Assembly (NCBI GenBank): GCA_045579105.1
Contig: JAZNLM010000046.1
Coordinates: 1 to 57,826, forward strand
DNA length: 57,826 nt
Source of the DNA: Flemingiibacterium sp045579105
Lineage (GTDB): Bacteria; Bacillota; Clostridia; Oscillospirales; CAG-272
Direction: 5' to 3'
In this document: one piece after another, positions 31,752-40,334 of the stretch
Layout of the letters: the number at the start of each line of letters is the position of its first letter
Numbering within the stretch: the first letter of the stretch is position 1
The notes under the pieces: generated by a model
Told to the model about the DNA's origin: nothing
Databases searched by the model: none
The model's input: only the letters and a program-made list of their open reading frames with translations
Translations under genes and position numbers: made by a program

Positions 31752-33738
31752 ATTTGATTATGTTTGATGCGGCAAGCTCGGTGCCGTCATCGGCAAGCTG
31801 AAGTACCTCAATGCTTTTTATGTCTTTTACGTTTTCGATAGCCAGTGTGTTTTCGTCAATGTAAGTTGTGCCGCGTTTTATACCGTTCACCTTGACTTTA
31901 CTGTAGGTGTTGAAGCCGGAGCCGTATATATACAGTGTTTGACCGTACACATAGTAGGAGTCAAGCACCACGGGACGAGTCCCGATCTTCATATCGGAAG
32001 GCTCGTATTTAGCCTCGTCTTCATAAAGCTGCTCGTAGGTGATCGTTTCGAGGATGTCATTATAGTTTCCACCCGTTTCAAATTCATGCTGATGAAGTTT
32101 TGTTATATCTCCCACCGACATACCGCAAAGCTGTTGGATATACGCCGCGAGCTGATATGCGGTAAGGTTTTTATCAAGCTCGTTTATATCGGAAATCTCA
32201 GCAGTTCCGGAAAGCTCTATGCTTGATTTTATAACGTATTCGGTTTGATAAACGTTTCCGTTTTCGAGTTGTTCATCAGTTATGGGCAGGGCAGGAAGGT
32301 GATCCCCGTAAAAGACCAGCACGTATGGTTCACCGCGCGATTCCATAAGCTCACATATGTCTTTTACTGTTTGGTCCATTTGTTCGATGAGCTTTAAGTA
32401 GAAGCGGTATTGATAATAGGTTTCCTCATCCTCAATACCTTTTACATCTATATCATCATCGGTGTAGTAACCCTCAAGGTTGTAGTTCGGATATCCACCA
32501 TGTCCCTCTACGCTGATTGCAAAAACCAAATCCTGGGCTTCTGTAGAGTCAAGTGCTGATTCTATCTCACTGACAAGTACATCGTCGGTACAGAAGGTAA
32601 GTATGTTGCGCTCAATGTTTGTCATCATTTCAAGTGGGGTGAACGTGTCAAAGCCGAGTGAGGCATAAACCGTGTTGCGGTTATAAAACGTTGCAATATG
32701 ATTGTGGAGAGCGTGTGCGCTGTAGCCAAGCTCTTTGAGGTTAGTAGCCAGACTCTCACATGCCCGGCTTTTTAAAATCGTTGTATGAGGAAATTCGCCC
32801 GGGCCGAAGTGCTTTAGGTTCATACCCGTCAGAAATTCAAATTCTATATTCGATGTACCGCCGCCCTTCTGCGTTACGTCCATAAAGCCGGAAATACAGT
32901 TCTCTTTGAGTGCGGTGAAATTCGGAATTGGGTCCTTTGAAAACTCTACGTCTTGTACGTATTTTACATCAAAGAAGGATTCAAGTTGTACGATTACTAT
33001 ATTGGGCGCATCGGTTGGTACTGCACCGACAGTTGTGCCGAGCTTATCCATAAACTCATCCTTTTTGTTTATGGCATCGTCATCAGGGCGATCAACGCCG
33101 TGTACTATGGCACTGCGCGAGAAGCAATATACAAAGCCGTTGTCAAAATATGCATCAATAAGCATAGCAGGCATAGACAAGAAATGAGAGGATAAAAGCA
33201 CTGCCAATGCGGTCACAGCTGTGATAGAACCAAAGCCGATGAACGAGCGTTTGTAATCCATTTTTTCGCGTTGCGGACCTTTTATAAAGAGCAGTAATAT
33301 AAGAGTAACGGCAAGCACAAGCAGCACGCCGATAAGCACTAGGTGGAATACTGTGAAGTATGCGCCTGCGATGCTGAAAGCTTCTTTTATTATCAGAAAA
33401 TCTATGGCTGACAGCGGTGTGCCTCGCTTGAGCATTACGAAAAGGTTTATAACCCCGAGGAGTATCCAGAGAAATGATACAAAAAATGCTGTTGCAAATC
33501 GACGTTTAAAGAGCAGACTCAGAGAGATGGTTAAGAATATCACAAGTACGTTCGTCAAAAAGGCGAGTGGATGCGATGTAATATGGTCAGTCAGTGAAAA
33601 AATCGAGAAACGCAGTGCAATTTCAAGGAAAATATTTATTATAAGCGAAAGTCCTGCGAGTATTGCCAAAGCCGCACGCAGAGGCGCGTTTGTAAATTGG
33701 CGGGCAGGCTCGCCAAGTGTATGTAAAAAATTACCCAT
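31750..33738 (-). CDS. LTA synthase family membrane sulfatase-fold protein with C-terminal IPT/Ig-like domain
   Basis: The 662-residue protein has five N-terminal membrane segments (about residues 15-185), then an extracellular alkaline-phosphatase-fold domain of the lipoteichoic acid synthase family. Family members transfer glycerol phosphate or related groups to cell-surface polymers. Visible motifs are 'NIVIVQLESFFDVK' (metal Glu), 'KGGGTSNIEFEFLTG' (nucleophilic Thr), 'VEGHGGYP' and 'VFYGDHLPALP' (metal Asp-His). Beyond residue about 585 there is an extra beta-rich segment, 'YYVYGQTLYIYGSGFNTY' then 'SKVKVNGIKRGTTYI', that looks like an IPT/TIG Ig-like domain, absent from canonical LtaS. 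GAAGG precedes the ATG. It appears monocistronic. Substrate is unproven. Confidence 0.85.
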   Translation of the reverse strand: MGNFLHTLGEPARQFTNAPLRAALAILAGLSLIINIFLEIALRFSIFSLTDHITSHPLAFLTNVLVIFLTISLSLLFKRRFATAFFVSFLWILLGVINLFVMLKRGTPLSAIDFLIIKEAFSIAGAYFTVFHLVLIGVLLVLAVTLILLLFIKGPQREKMDYKRSFIGFGSITAVTALAVLLSSHFLSMPAMLIDAYFDNGFVYCFSRSAIVHGVDRPDDDAINKKDEFMDKLGTTVGAVPTDAPNIVIVQLESFFDVKYVQDVEFSKDPIPNFTALKENCISGFMDVTQKGGGTSNIEFEFLTGMNLKHFGPGEFPHTTILKSRACESLATNLKELGYSAHALHNHIATFYNRNTVYASLGFDTFTPLEMMTNIERNILTFCTDDVLVSEIESALDSTEAQDLVFAISVEGHGGYPNYNLEGYYTDDDIDVKGIEDEETYYQYRFYLKLIEQMDQTVKDICELMESRGEPYVLVFYGDHLPALPITDEQLENGNVYQTEYVIKSSIELSGTAEISDINELDKNLTAYQLAAYIQQLCGMSVGDITKLHQHEFETGGNYNDILETITYEQLYEDEAKYEPSDMKIGTRPVVLDSYYVYGQTLYIYGSGFNTYSKVKVNGIKRGTTYIDENTLAIENVKDIKSIEVLQLADDGTELAASNIIK

Positions 33739-33815
33739 TTACAGCCTTCTTTCGTCAAAATACAAGTAATTTAACATATTTATTTTATCATAATACTGTG
33801 AACAAAAATATGATA

Positions 33816-34772
33816 TTATTTAAATTCGTCAATAAACCAGATTTTTTTCTTGTCCGCAGAGAAAGATTTTCCGTCAAGATAATCGAGTGCTGTGCCCTTC
33901 GTTTTAAAGTGAAACTCAAGTCGGTAAGCGTAAAGTGCTTGGAATTTATATCCTAGCTTTTTGTCATCACGGTTCACGCCGTACTTGCCGTCACCGAGAA
34001 GCGGGTGGCCGATTGACGAGAAGTGCGCGCGTATCTGGTGCGTACGTCCCGTCACAAGCTCGACTTCAACAAGCGACAAGTCGCGTCGCGCATCAAGTAC
34101 ACGGTATTTGGTTATTATCTGTTTATATCCCGCACGGGGTGTGGCTATTATATCTACGATATTGTTGGACGCGTTTTTTTTGAGGTACCCTGTAAGTGTG
34201 TCGGAGCTTTTCTGAAGACGTCCGTGTACTGCGGCAAGGTAGAATTTTGAAAGCTCATTGTTTTTGATTTTTTCGTTCATCACACGGAGCGCCTCGGCGT
34301 TTTTTGCCGCGATGACAATACCGCCCGTATTGCGGTCAATTCGGTTGCAAAGCGCAGGAGCGAAGGACTGCTCGTCCTCGGGCTTGTACTCCCCCTTGCG
34401 GTAAAGATATGCCTTAACGTGGCTTATGAGCGTGTTAATGTCCTCTTTGTCGTCTGAGTGAACGATAAGTCCCGGGCGCTTGTCCAGAAGTATAATGTTT
34501 TCGTCCTCGTAAACAATATCGAGGCGGGGTGTGAGCCTCATAAACGCTTCTTCCACGGCGGTTTCGGAAAAAAATTCCTCGGCTAAAAACAGTTCGACCG
34601 TATCCCCTTCGTTTAGGATATAGCTTATCTCGGTACGTTTGCGGTTTACCTTTATCTTTTTCGTTCGTATGGACTTGTACATAAGCGATTTCGGGAGTGC
34701 TTTGACTGCTTTTGAAAGGAATTTGTCAAGACGCTGACCTGCATCATTCTGTTTTATATATAAAGTTCGCAT
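33816..34772 (-). CDS. RluA family pseudouridine synthase
   Basis: This 318-residue enzyme converts specific uridines in rRNA or tRNA to pseudouridine. It has an N-terminal S4 RNA-binding domain (residues about 12-75: 'AGQRLDKFLSKAVKALPKSL') and the catalytic domain with 'CNRIDRNTGGIVIAAK' (catalytic Asp; H-R-L-D in most members reads N-R-I-D here). It also has 'GRTHQIRAHFSSIGHPLLGD'. The family is RluC/RluD-like, but the target site cannot be told. Its ribosome binding site, AATAGGAG, overlaps the stop of the upstream sfp-type gene, 8 bases away, so the two are coupled. Confidence 0.92.
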   Translation of the reverse strand: MRTLYIKQNDAGQRLDKFLSKAVKALPKSLMYKSIRTKKIKVNRKRTEISYILNEGDTVELFLAEEFFSETAVEEAFMRLTPRLDIVYEDENIILLDKRPGLIVHSDDKEDINTLISHVKAYLYRKGEYKPEDEQSFAPALCNRIDRNTGGIVIAAKNAEALRVMNEKIKNNELSKFYLAAVHGRLQKSSDTLTGYLKKNASNNIVDIIATPRAGYKQIITKYRVLDARRDLSLVEVELVTGRTHQIRAHFSSIGHPLLGDGKYGVNRDDKKLGYKFQALYAYRLEFHFKTKGTALDYLDGKSFSADKKKIWFIDEFK

Positions 34773-34780
34773 ATATGCTC

Positions 34781-35320
34781 CTATTTTGCAAAGTTATCAA
34801 GTTTAGCGGTGCCCACGAAAACTGGCGGCGTATCCGCGAGGTATTCGTGTGAGCAGACGGCGATGTGATAGCCGGCGATGTCAAAGTGAGAAAATTGTAT
34901 TTCTGTGTCAAAAACAGAAAAGCTCGAGAGTGGGCGGAAAAAACCTTCGCCTGTGTATTTTATATAGCTCTCTTTCGCGCACCAGATTTCATAAAATCTT
35001 TCACGCGGTGCGGCTTTTACGTATTCGCTCTCATAAGGCGTGAAGAAACGCTCTGCCAGGCGAGTAAGCTTGTCGGGGTGGGGGGTGATATACTCGATAT
35101 CTGCGCCTATTTCTGTGCCGGATACTGCCACGAGGCATAATTTATTAGAGTGTGAAATGCTGACATGTGCTGGCACGCCGTCGAAATAAGGTTTGCCGCG
35201 AGTATCCTTTTTTAGAGGGGCTGTGATAGTGTACGCATCATGAAGCGCGTATTTGGCGAGTGAAACGCCCACGGCGTGTTCATTCGATTTGTCGCACGTG
35301 GCGAGATACAGTTTTATCAT
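34781..35320 (-). CDS. 4'-phosphopantetheinyl transferase (Sfp-type)
   Basis: This enzyme attaches the phosphopantetheine arm of CoA to acyl or peptidyl carrier proteins. The 179-residue protein has 'HVSISHSNKLCLVAVS', the magnesium motif 'IGADIEYI' and 'YEIWCAKESYIKYTGEGF' (W-x-x-K-E). I start at the ATG at 35320 with AGGAG upstream; the frame reads further back into the rnf terminator hairpin, which is unlikely to be coding. Without polyketide or peptide synthetase genes here, it may serve the fatty-acid carrier protein or a cluster elsewhere. It is followed directly by the pseudouridine synthase gene. Confidence 0.9.
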   Translation of the reverse strand: MIKLYLATCDKSNEHAVGVSLAKYALHDAYTITAPLKKDTRGKPYFDGVPAHVSISHSNKLCLVAVSGTEIGADIEYITPHPDKLTRLAERFFTPYESEYVKAAPRERFYEIWCAKESYIKYTGEGFFRPLSSFSVFDTEIQFSHFDIAGYHIAVCSHEYLADTPPVFVGTAKLDNFAK

Positions 35321-35348
35321 ACGCACTCCTTTCATAAAACGCGACAAA

Positions 35349-35371
35349 CGAGGTGCGCCGGGCGCACCTCG
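35349..35371 (-). terminator. Terminator of the rnf operon
   Basis: A perfect 10-bp stem, CGAGGTGCGC/GCGCACCTCG (35349-35371), with a 3-base loop, 8 bases after the rnfB stop. On the minus strand it is followed by TTTGTCGCGTTTT. Confidence 0.8.
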
Positions 35372-35378
35372 CAAATCG

Positions 35379-36230
35379 TTATCCCTTTTTGATATCTTCA
35401 GGCTGAATAGTGATGCTTACGCGTTGCTTTCTGTCCGACCAGATTATCTTTCTCGGACATTTTGACACACATTCGCCGCACATCGTGCATTTATCGTAGT
35501 CGATAGCCGCAACGAAGCCCTTTACGTGAATGGCATCGTAGTCGCACGCCTTCTCGCAAATCTTGCAGCTTATACAGCCAACGTCGCAGTAGCTCTTGGT
35601 TACTGCGCCTTTGTCGACAGACATACAGCCAACCCAGTGGGTAGCATCGTATGGGATTATGCGAATGATATGCTTAGGACAGGCTTCAACACACTGTCCG
35701 CAAGCCTGACACTTTTCGTAGTCGACAACTGCAACGCCGTCAACGATGTCAATAGCATCGAACTTGCACGCCGCCGCACACGAGCCAAGACCGATACAGC
35801 CGTTAGGACAGAGTTTGTCACCGCCGCCCATTTTCGATGCGGCAAAGCAGTCGTGCGCGCCTTTATAGGCGTATTTCTTTTTAGCATATTCAGCGGTTCC
35901 CGAGCACATTACCTGTGCACGCTTACGTACCGGTTTTTCGGCGGGAACACCCATTATTTCAGCGATTTTTTCGGCAATCACTTCGTCTCCTGCAACGCAA
36001 GCAGAGGTTTTTGCCTCACCCTTTACGATAGCTTCGGCGAGAGCATTACAGCCAGAGTAGCCGCAGCCACCGCAGTTAGCGCCGGGGAGAATTTCGGCGA
36101 TAGCTACTACGTTCTCGTTGGTCTTCACGAAAAACACCTTTGAGGCAACGGCAAGAAGTATGCCCATCACTCCACCCAACGCCAAAAACGCGAGTACGGC
36201 GTAGAGTATATTCTGAATATTTTCAGTCAT
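35379..36230 (-). CDS. rnfB: Rnf complex subunit RnfB (ferredoxin-like iron-sulfur protein)
   Basis: RnfB takes electrons from reduced ferredoxin into the Rnf ion pump. The 283-residue protein has one N-terminal membrane segment ('VLAFLALGGVMGILLAVAS'), then the Fe-S motif 'PGANCGGCGYSGCNALA'. Four CxxC-type ferredoxin cluster regions follow: 'CPNGCIGLGSCAAAC', 'CQACGQCVEACP', 'CISCKICEKAC' and 'CTMCGECVSKCP'. The number of clusters fits clostridial RnfB. AGGAGGTAAC sits 4-5 bases before the ATG. It is the last gene of the rnfCDEAB unit, 15 bases after rnfA. Confidence 0.95.
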   Translation of the reverse strand: MTENIQNILYAVLAFLALGGVMGILLAVASKVFFVKTNENVVAIAEILPGANCGGCGYSGCNALAEAIVKGEAKTSACVAGDEVIAEKIAEIMGVPAEKPVRKRAQVMCSGTAEYAKKKYAYKGAHDCFAASKMGGGDKLCPNGCIGLGSCAAACKFDAIDIVDGVAVVDYEKCQACGQCVEACPKHIIRIIPYDATHWVGCMSVDKGAVTKSYCDVGCISCKICEKACDYDAIHVKGFVAAIDYDKCTMCGECVSKCPRKIIWSDRKQRVSITIQPEDIKKG

Positions 36231-36245
36231 TGTTACCTCCTGTGT

Positions 36246-36833
36246 TTAGAACGACATTCCCGAGAAACCGGAAAATGCCATGGCGATAAGTCCTGCGGCA
36301 ATAAGTGCTATCGGAGTTCCACGGAACGACATAGGCGGCTTAGCGAAAGAAATACGCATACGAACGCCTGCGAATATTACAATAGCGAGCGTGAAGCCCA
36401 GCGCAGAGGAAAAGCCGTATGCAAGCGACTGCACAAAATCGTAGCCGTTCTGAATGTTGAGAAGCGCGGAACCGAGCACTGCACAGTTTGTGGTGATAAG
36501 CGGCAGATAAATGCCGAGTGCACCGTAAAGCGCAGGAATGAACTTGCGAAGGAACATCTCGATTATCTGTACCAGCGATGCGATTATAAGAATAAACGCG
36601 ATGGTTTCGAGATATTCAAGCTTCAGCGGAACCAGTATGAGATTGTAAACAAGCCATGTTGCGGCGCTCGAAAGCGTCATAACGAACATCACCGCAAAAC
36701 CCATACCGAGTGCGGTGTCGGGCTTCTCAGATACACCAAGGAACGGGCATATACCCAGGAACTTCGCAAAAATATAGTTTTCAACGAGTACAGCTCCGAG
36801 CATAAGGAGCAATATATCCACTAAGTAATCCAT
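36246..36833 (-). CDS. rnfA: Rnf complex subunit RnfA
   Basis: RnfA is a membrane subunit that, with RnfE, forms the inverted pair of the Rnf ion-pumping core and binds an iron-sulfur cluster in the membrane. The 195-residue protein has six membrane segments. It has the typical 'LLMLGAVLVENYIFAKFLGI' start with 'CPFLGVSEK', and 'LPLITTNCAVLGSAL', whose Cys holds the intramembrane cluster. It lies 3 bases after rnfE and 15 before rnfB. Confidence 0.95.
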   Translation of the reverse strand: MDYLVDILLLMLGAVLVENYIFAKFLGICPFLGVSEKPDTALGMGFAVMFVMTLSSAATWLVYNLILVPLKLEYLETIAFILIIASLVQIIEMFLRKFIPALYGALGIYLPLITTNCAVLGSALLNIQNGYDFVQSLAYGFSSALGFTLAIVIFAGVRMRISFAKPPMSFRGTPIALIAAGLIAMAFSGFSGMSF

Positions 36834-36836
36834 ATT

Positions 36837-37577
36837 TTACTCCTCCTTCGCAGTCTGTACGGCGAATTTTACGTCGTCGGGTTCATCAGCATATTTTTTC
36901 TTGATTTCTTCGAGTTCTTCAATGGCTTGTGCTTTTGCGAACTCTGCCTTCTTTCGCTCGCTGTTCTTGCGAATTGCGGACATTATCTTATTCATTAGTG
37001 CTATAAGCATACCGAGAGTTAAGAACGCACCCGTAGGGAATACAAATATGGTTGCAGGCTCGTATGCCTCGGGCAGAATACGTATTCCTGCAAACGTACC
37101 TGCACCTATAATTTCACGTACAGTCGAAAGTGCTATGAGGGCGAATGTGAAGCCAAGTCCCATAGAAAGACCATCGACGGCAGAGGGAAGCACTTTATTC
37201 TTGGACGCAAAAGATTCTGCGCGTGCAAGAATGATGCAGTTTACGACGATAAGCGGAATAAAAAGTCCGAGAGCCTTGTCAAGAGAGGGCAGAAATGCTT
37301 TGATAAGAAGCTGTACCGCTGTAACAAAGCCGGAGATGATGACTATATAAGATGCTATACGCATCTCCTTGGGTATAAATTTACGAAGAAGCGATATGAA
37401 CACGTTTGAGCAAATAAGCACTGCCGTTGTCGCAAGTCCCATACCGATAGCGTTCGTTACCGAAGTTGTTACAGCAAGGGTAGCACACATGCCGAGAAGC
37501 TGCATGAAGACGGGATTCTTGAAGAAAAGACCGTCGAGCAGTTGATTTTTCACGTCTTTTAATGTGTATTTACTCAT
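36837..37577 (-). CDS. rnfE: Rnf complex subunit RnfE
   Basis: RnfE is the membrane partner of RnfA in the Rnf complex. The 246-residue protein has 'DGLFFKNPVFMQLLGMCATL', 'LFIPLIVVNCIILARAESFA' and about six membrane segments. After the last helix it carries a charged tail of roughly 50 residues ('SERKKAEFAKAQAIEELEEI' and onward) that is longer than in many RnfE proteins and may be a cytoplasmic helix. Its ATG overlaps the rnfD stop by 4 bases (ATGA), which leaves no room for the usual rnfG between them. Confidence 0.94.
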   Translation of the reverse strand: MSKYTLKDVKNQLLDGLFFKNPVFMQLLGMCATLAVTTSVTNAIGMGLATTAVLICSNVFISLLRKFIPKEMRIASYIVIISGFVTAVQLLIKAFLPSLDKALGLFIPLIVVNCIILARAESFASKNKVLPSAVDGLSMGLGFTFALIALSTVREIIGAGTFAGIRILPEAYEPATIFVFPTGAFLTLGMLIALMNKIMSAIRKNSERKKAEFAKAQAIEELEEIKKKYADEPDDVKFAVQTAKEE

Positions 37578-38608
37578 TTGGCACCTCCGAATTTCTTGGG
37601 CTTGGTGTAAAGGTCAAGATACCATACGAGCAGATTCATTATAAGTATCGAGAAGGATACGCCCTCGGGATATGTTCCGAAGTAACGGATAAACACGGTG
37701 ATTAAACCACAGCCAATACCGTATATGATGCGGCCGCGCGGCATAATGGGCGAGGTGGAATAGTCGGTCGCCATAAATATCGCGCCGAGGAAAAGTCCGC
37801 CCGAAAGTATTTCCCAAAGAGCGAAATCAAGCGCGTTTGCGCCCTGCGGGAATATGAGTGCTAGAACAAACACCGTGCCTATATAAGCAATCGGAGTATG
37901 CCAAGTTATGATGCGGCGTGCAAGCAAGTAAATAAATCCTGCCGTTAGAAGAAGCGCAGAAACTTCACCGATACAGCCCGCTTCGTTTCCGATAAGAGCA
38001 TCGAAAAGGGTGGCGTTTGTGGGAAGTGAGCCTTCTTTGAGAGAGGACAGAGGAGTTGCACTTGCAACAATATCTGGTGCGCCGATTGAGATAGGCGACA
38101 TTGCCGTGCCCTGCTTGGGGTACGAGTTAAGATAGGGCCACGCAAAAAGGAAAACTCTTGCAGCGAGTGCCGGGTTCATAAAGTTTCTTCCGATACCGCC
38201 GAAAAGCTGTTTTACAACGATTATAGCGAATATCGAACCTACTGCGGGTATCCACAGCGGTACAGACACAGGAAGATTAAGCGCAAGAAGAAGTCCCGTT
38301 ACAACCGCGGAAAAGTCGAGCACGGTTATCGGCTTCTTCATTATTTTCTGATACACGAATTCGGAAAGCACGGCAAATATTACGGAGATTGCCGTTATTG
38401 TCAGTGCTCTCCAACCGAACATATATATGCCCCATATAAGTGCGGGCATAAGCGCTATACAAACATCGAGCATAACAGTTCTTGTGGTAACGTACGCGCG
38501 AATGTGAGGTGAAGGTGATACCGTGAGGAATTCGGGCATATGCGCGTCTATAGTATCCTCTACGGGTGAGGTTATCATTTCGTTTTTTGTTTCAGAGGCG
38601 TTTGACAT
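37574..38608 (-). CDS. rnfD: Rnf complex subunit RnfD
   Basis: RnfD is the membrane subunit that carries a covalently bound FMN and is part of the ion path. The 344-residue protein has about nine membrane segments, 'TVSPSPHIRAYVTTRTVMLD' at the start, and 'FGGIGRNFMNPALAARVFLF'. The FMN attachment motif appears as 'VASATPLSSL' with Thr185 as the likely acceptor, an SAT where SGAT is usual. FMN loading would need an ApbE transferase, not seen in this window. Its ATG shares a base with the rnfC stop region and the gene overlaps rnfE by 4 bases. Confidence 0.94.
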   Translation of the reverse strand: MSNASETKNEMITSPVEDTIDAHMPEFLTVSPSPHIRAYVTTRTVMLDVCIALMPALIWGIYMFGWRALTITAISVIFAVLSEFVYQKIMKKPITVLDFSAVVTGLLLALNLPVSVPLWIPAVGSIFAIIVVKQLFGGIGRNFMNPALAARVFLFAWPYLNSYPKQGTAMSPISIGAPDIVASATPLSSLKEGSLPTNATLFDALIGNEAGCIGEVSALLLTAGFIYLLARRIITWHTPIAYIGTVFVLALIFPQGANALDFALWEILSGGLFLGAIFMATDYSTSPIMPRGRIIYGIGCGLITVFIRYFGTYPEGVSFSILIMNLLVWYLDLYTKPKKFGGAK

Positions 38609-39969
38609 TACTCATCCTCCTTCTTAGGTTTATTTTCTTCAAGGGCTTTCTGCATGGCCTTCTTGCGGTCGTTTATCTTCATTTTTGTGGCGCGTATGCG
38701 CTGAACTATTGAAACGTGACCGGGGCAGTTGTATGAGCAGCTTCCGCACTCGATACAGCTCATGATATTGAACTGTTCTGCCAAATCAAGACGTCCAAGC
38801 TTTGAGAACATCGTCAGATAATTGGGCATGAGATGCATGGGGCAGTTCTTGACGCAGCGCCCGCATCTGATGCATATCGGCGGCTGTTCGTATTTATACT
38901 CCATATCAGCGGAAAGAGCAAGTACGGCAGATGTTCCTTTTGTTATCGGTGTGTTGATATCCCACTGTGCCGCACCCATCATCGGACCGCCGCAGATTAG
39001 TTTTCGGGGAGTTTTGACAAGTCCGCCGCAGAATTCGATAAGGTCGCGGTAGGTAGTACCTATCGGGGCAAAAACATTGCCGGGATTTTTGATGCAGTCA
39101 CCGTCAACGGTTACGATACGCTCAACAAGCGGCATACCCGTCTGCATAACGTTGTAAATAGCCGCCGCAGTTTCTGCATTGAATACACAGCAGCCGACCT
39201 CTGTGGGAAGTCTGCCTGCCGCAAGACGTCTTTTGGTGAGCGCGTATATAAGCTGACGCTCGTCGCCCTGCGGATATTTTGTTTTAAGAACTTTTACTTT
39301 TATGGAAGTATCCTCGCCAAGGGTGTCTTTAAGCACTTTGGCAGCATCAAGTTTATTGTCCTCTACGCCTATAATACCTTCTTTAAGACCGAATGTGTGC
39401 ATAAGCACTTTCAGTCCGCCGATAACGGCTTCGGGATATTCTAACATCAAACGGTGATTAGCCGTTATAAACGGTTCACACTCTGCGCCGTTTATGATGA
39501 GAGTGTCTATCTTTCCGAGCGCTGAGCTAATCTTTGCGTACGTCGGGAATGTAGCGCCGCCCATACCGGAAATACCGGCATTTTTGACTATCTCGATTAT
39601 TTCCCCTGCGCTTGTATCACAAAGTGCCTTATCCCACGGTTTTATATCGGGATGAATCGTGTTCTTTCCGTCGTTTTCGATGATGACGGTGTGTATCATT
39701 GCGCCGTTTATACCCGGCATATATTCCATATTTACAACTGTGCCTGACACGCTTGCGTGTACAGGACATCCAAGACCGTCTTCGACTTTGCCGATGAGCT
39801 GACCTTTACAAACTGTGTTGCCAATTTCAACGCAAGGGACAGCCTGTGCACCGATATGCTGCGACATCGGTATTGCTACGGTTTTTGGCGGCGTCATGTG
39901 AGCAATAGCACAGCCGCGAGTATTCTTGTGTTCTTTTACGTGGATACCGCCACGGAAGGTAAGAGCCAA
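38608..39969 (-). CDS. rnfC: Rnf complex subunit RnfC (NADH-binding, iron-sulfur)
   Basis: RnfC is the cytoplasmic-facing subunit that binds NADH and FMN and passes electrons to the complex. It has 'TFRGGIHVKEHKNTRG' at the start, 'GMGGATFPTYAKI' and 'INGAECEPFITANHRLM' (flavin and NADH site), 'PQGDERQLIYAL', and two [4Fe-4S] motifs near the end: 'CIRCGRCVKNCP' and 'CIECGSCSYNCP'. The start is ambiguous. GTG at 39978 begins 'MKELALTF' but has no ribosome binding site, because GAGGTGA overlaps it. TTG at 39969 has that same GAGGTGA 6 bases upstream, and I prefer it. It heads the operon, with a promoter at 40023-40051. Confidence 0.94.
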   Translation of the reverse strand: MALTFRGGIHVKEHKNTRGCAIAHMTPPKTVAIPMSQHIGAQAVPCVEIGNTVCKGQLIGKVEDGLGCPVHASVSGTVVNMEYMPGINGAMIHTVIIENDGKNTIHPDIKPWDKALCDTSAGEIIEIVKNAGISGMGGATFPTYAKISSALGKIDTLIINGAECEPFITANHRLMLEYPEAVIGGLKVLMHTFGLKEGIIGVEDNKLDAAKVLKDTLGEDTSIKVKVLKTKYPQGDERQLIYALTKRRLAAGRLPTEVGCCVFNAETAAAIYNVMQTGMPLVERIVTVDGDCIKNPGNVFAPIGTTYRDLIEFCGGLVKTPRKLICGGPMMGAAQWDINTPITKGTSAVLALSADMEYKYEQPPICIRCGRCVKNCPMHLMPNYLTMFSKLGRLDLAEQFNIMSCIECGSCSYNCPGHVSIVQRIRATKMKINDRKKAMQKALEENKPKKEDE

Positions 39970-40022
39970 TTCTTTCACCTCGTTTTTATTTTGTGAATTT
40001 TGAAATATAATCTCATGAATAC

Positions 40023-40051
40023 ATTATACTATACCATCTTAAAAATTGCAA
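40023..40051 (-). promoter_or_regulatory. Promoter of the rnf operon
   Basis: Minus strand: TTGCAA (40046-40051), 17 bases, TATAAT (40023-40028). The same -35 variant occurs at gdhA. Confidence 0.8.
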
Positions 40052-40234
40052 GAGCAAAAACCACGAAATTAACAAAAAAATCGATTTCCAGCTGTAATTC
40101 TATGCAAATTGTCAACAAAATAACAAAGTGACGAGTAGTCATCCTTTTGAAGAAGGAAAGATGACATCCGTAATGTGAAAATATATACATTGTTTGTTAA
40201 CAACGCCGAAAATGAAAAATCTTTCAAATACCCG

Positions 40235-40263
40235 TTGACAAGCACCACAATATATGGTATCAT
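40235..40263 (+). promoter_or_regulatory. Promoter of nrdD-nrdG
   Basis: TTGACA (40235-40240), 17 bases, TATCAT (40258-40263). The first NrdR box lies across the spacer and -10, so a bound repressor would block RNA polymerase. Confidence 0.82.
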
Positions 40264-40292
40264 AGAAAAGCAACAACCACTATATGTTGTGG
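40245..40292 (+). promoter_or_regulatory. Pair of NrdR boxes controlling nrdD
   Basis: CCACAATATATGGTAT (40245-40260) and CCACTATATGTTGTGG (40277-40292) each match the 16-bp NrdR box consensus acaCwAtATaTwGtgt at nearly all core positions. They are 16 bases apart, 32 bp start to start, or three helical turns, as in known NrdR operators. The first covers the promoter -10 region and the second lies just downstream. This predicts ATP/dATP-responsive repression of the ribonucleotide reductase operon by NrdR. Confidence 0.88.
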
Positions 40293-40334
40293 TAACGATG
40301 AAAATAATATGTAAAAATGCGGAGATAAAAATTT

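Noticed and set aside
40069..40263. 64-codon minus-strand frame between rnfC and nrdD
   Set aside because: It covers the nrdD promoter and NrdR boxes, which explain the conservation-like signals there.
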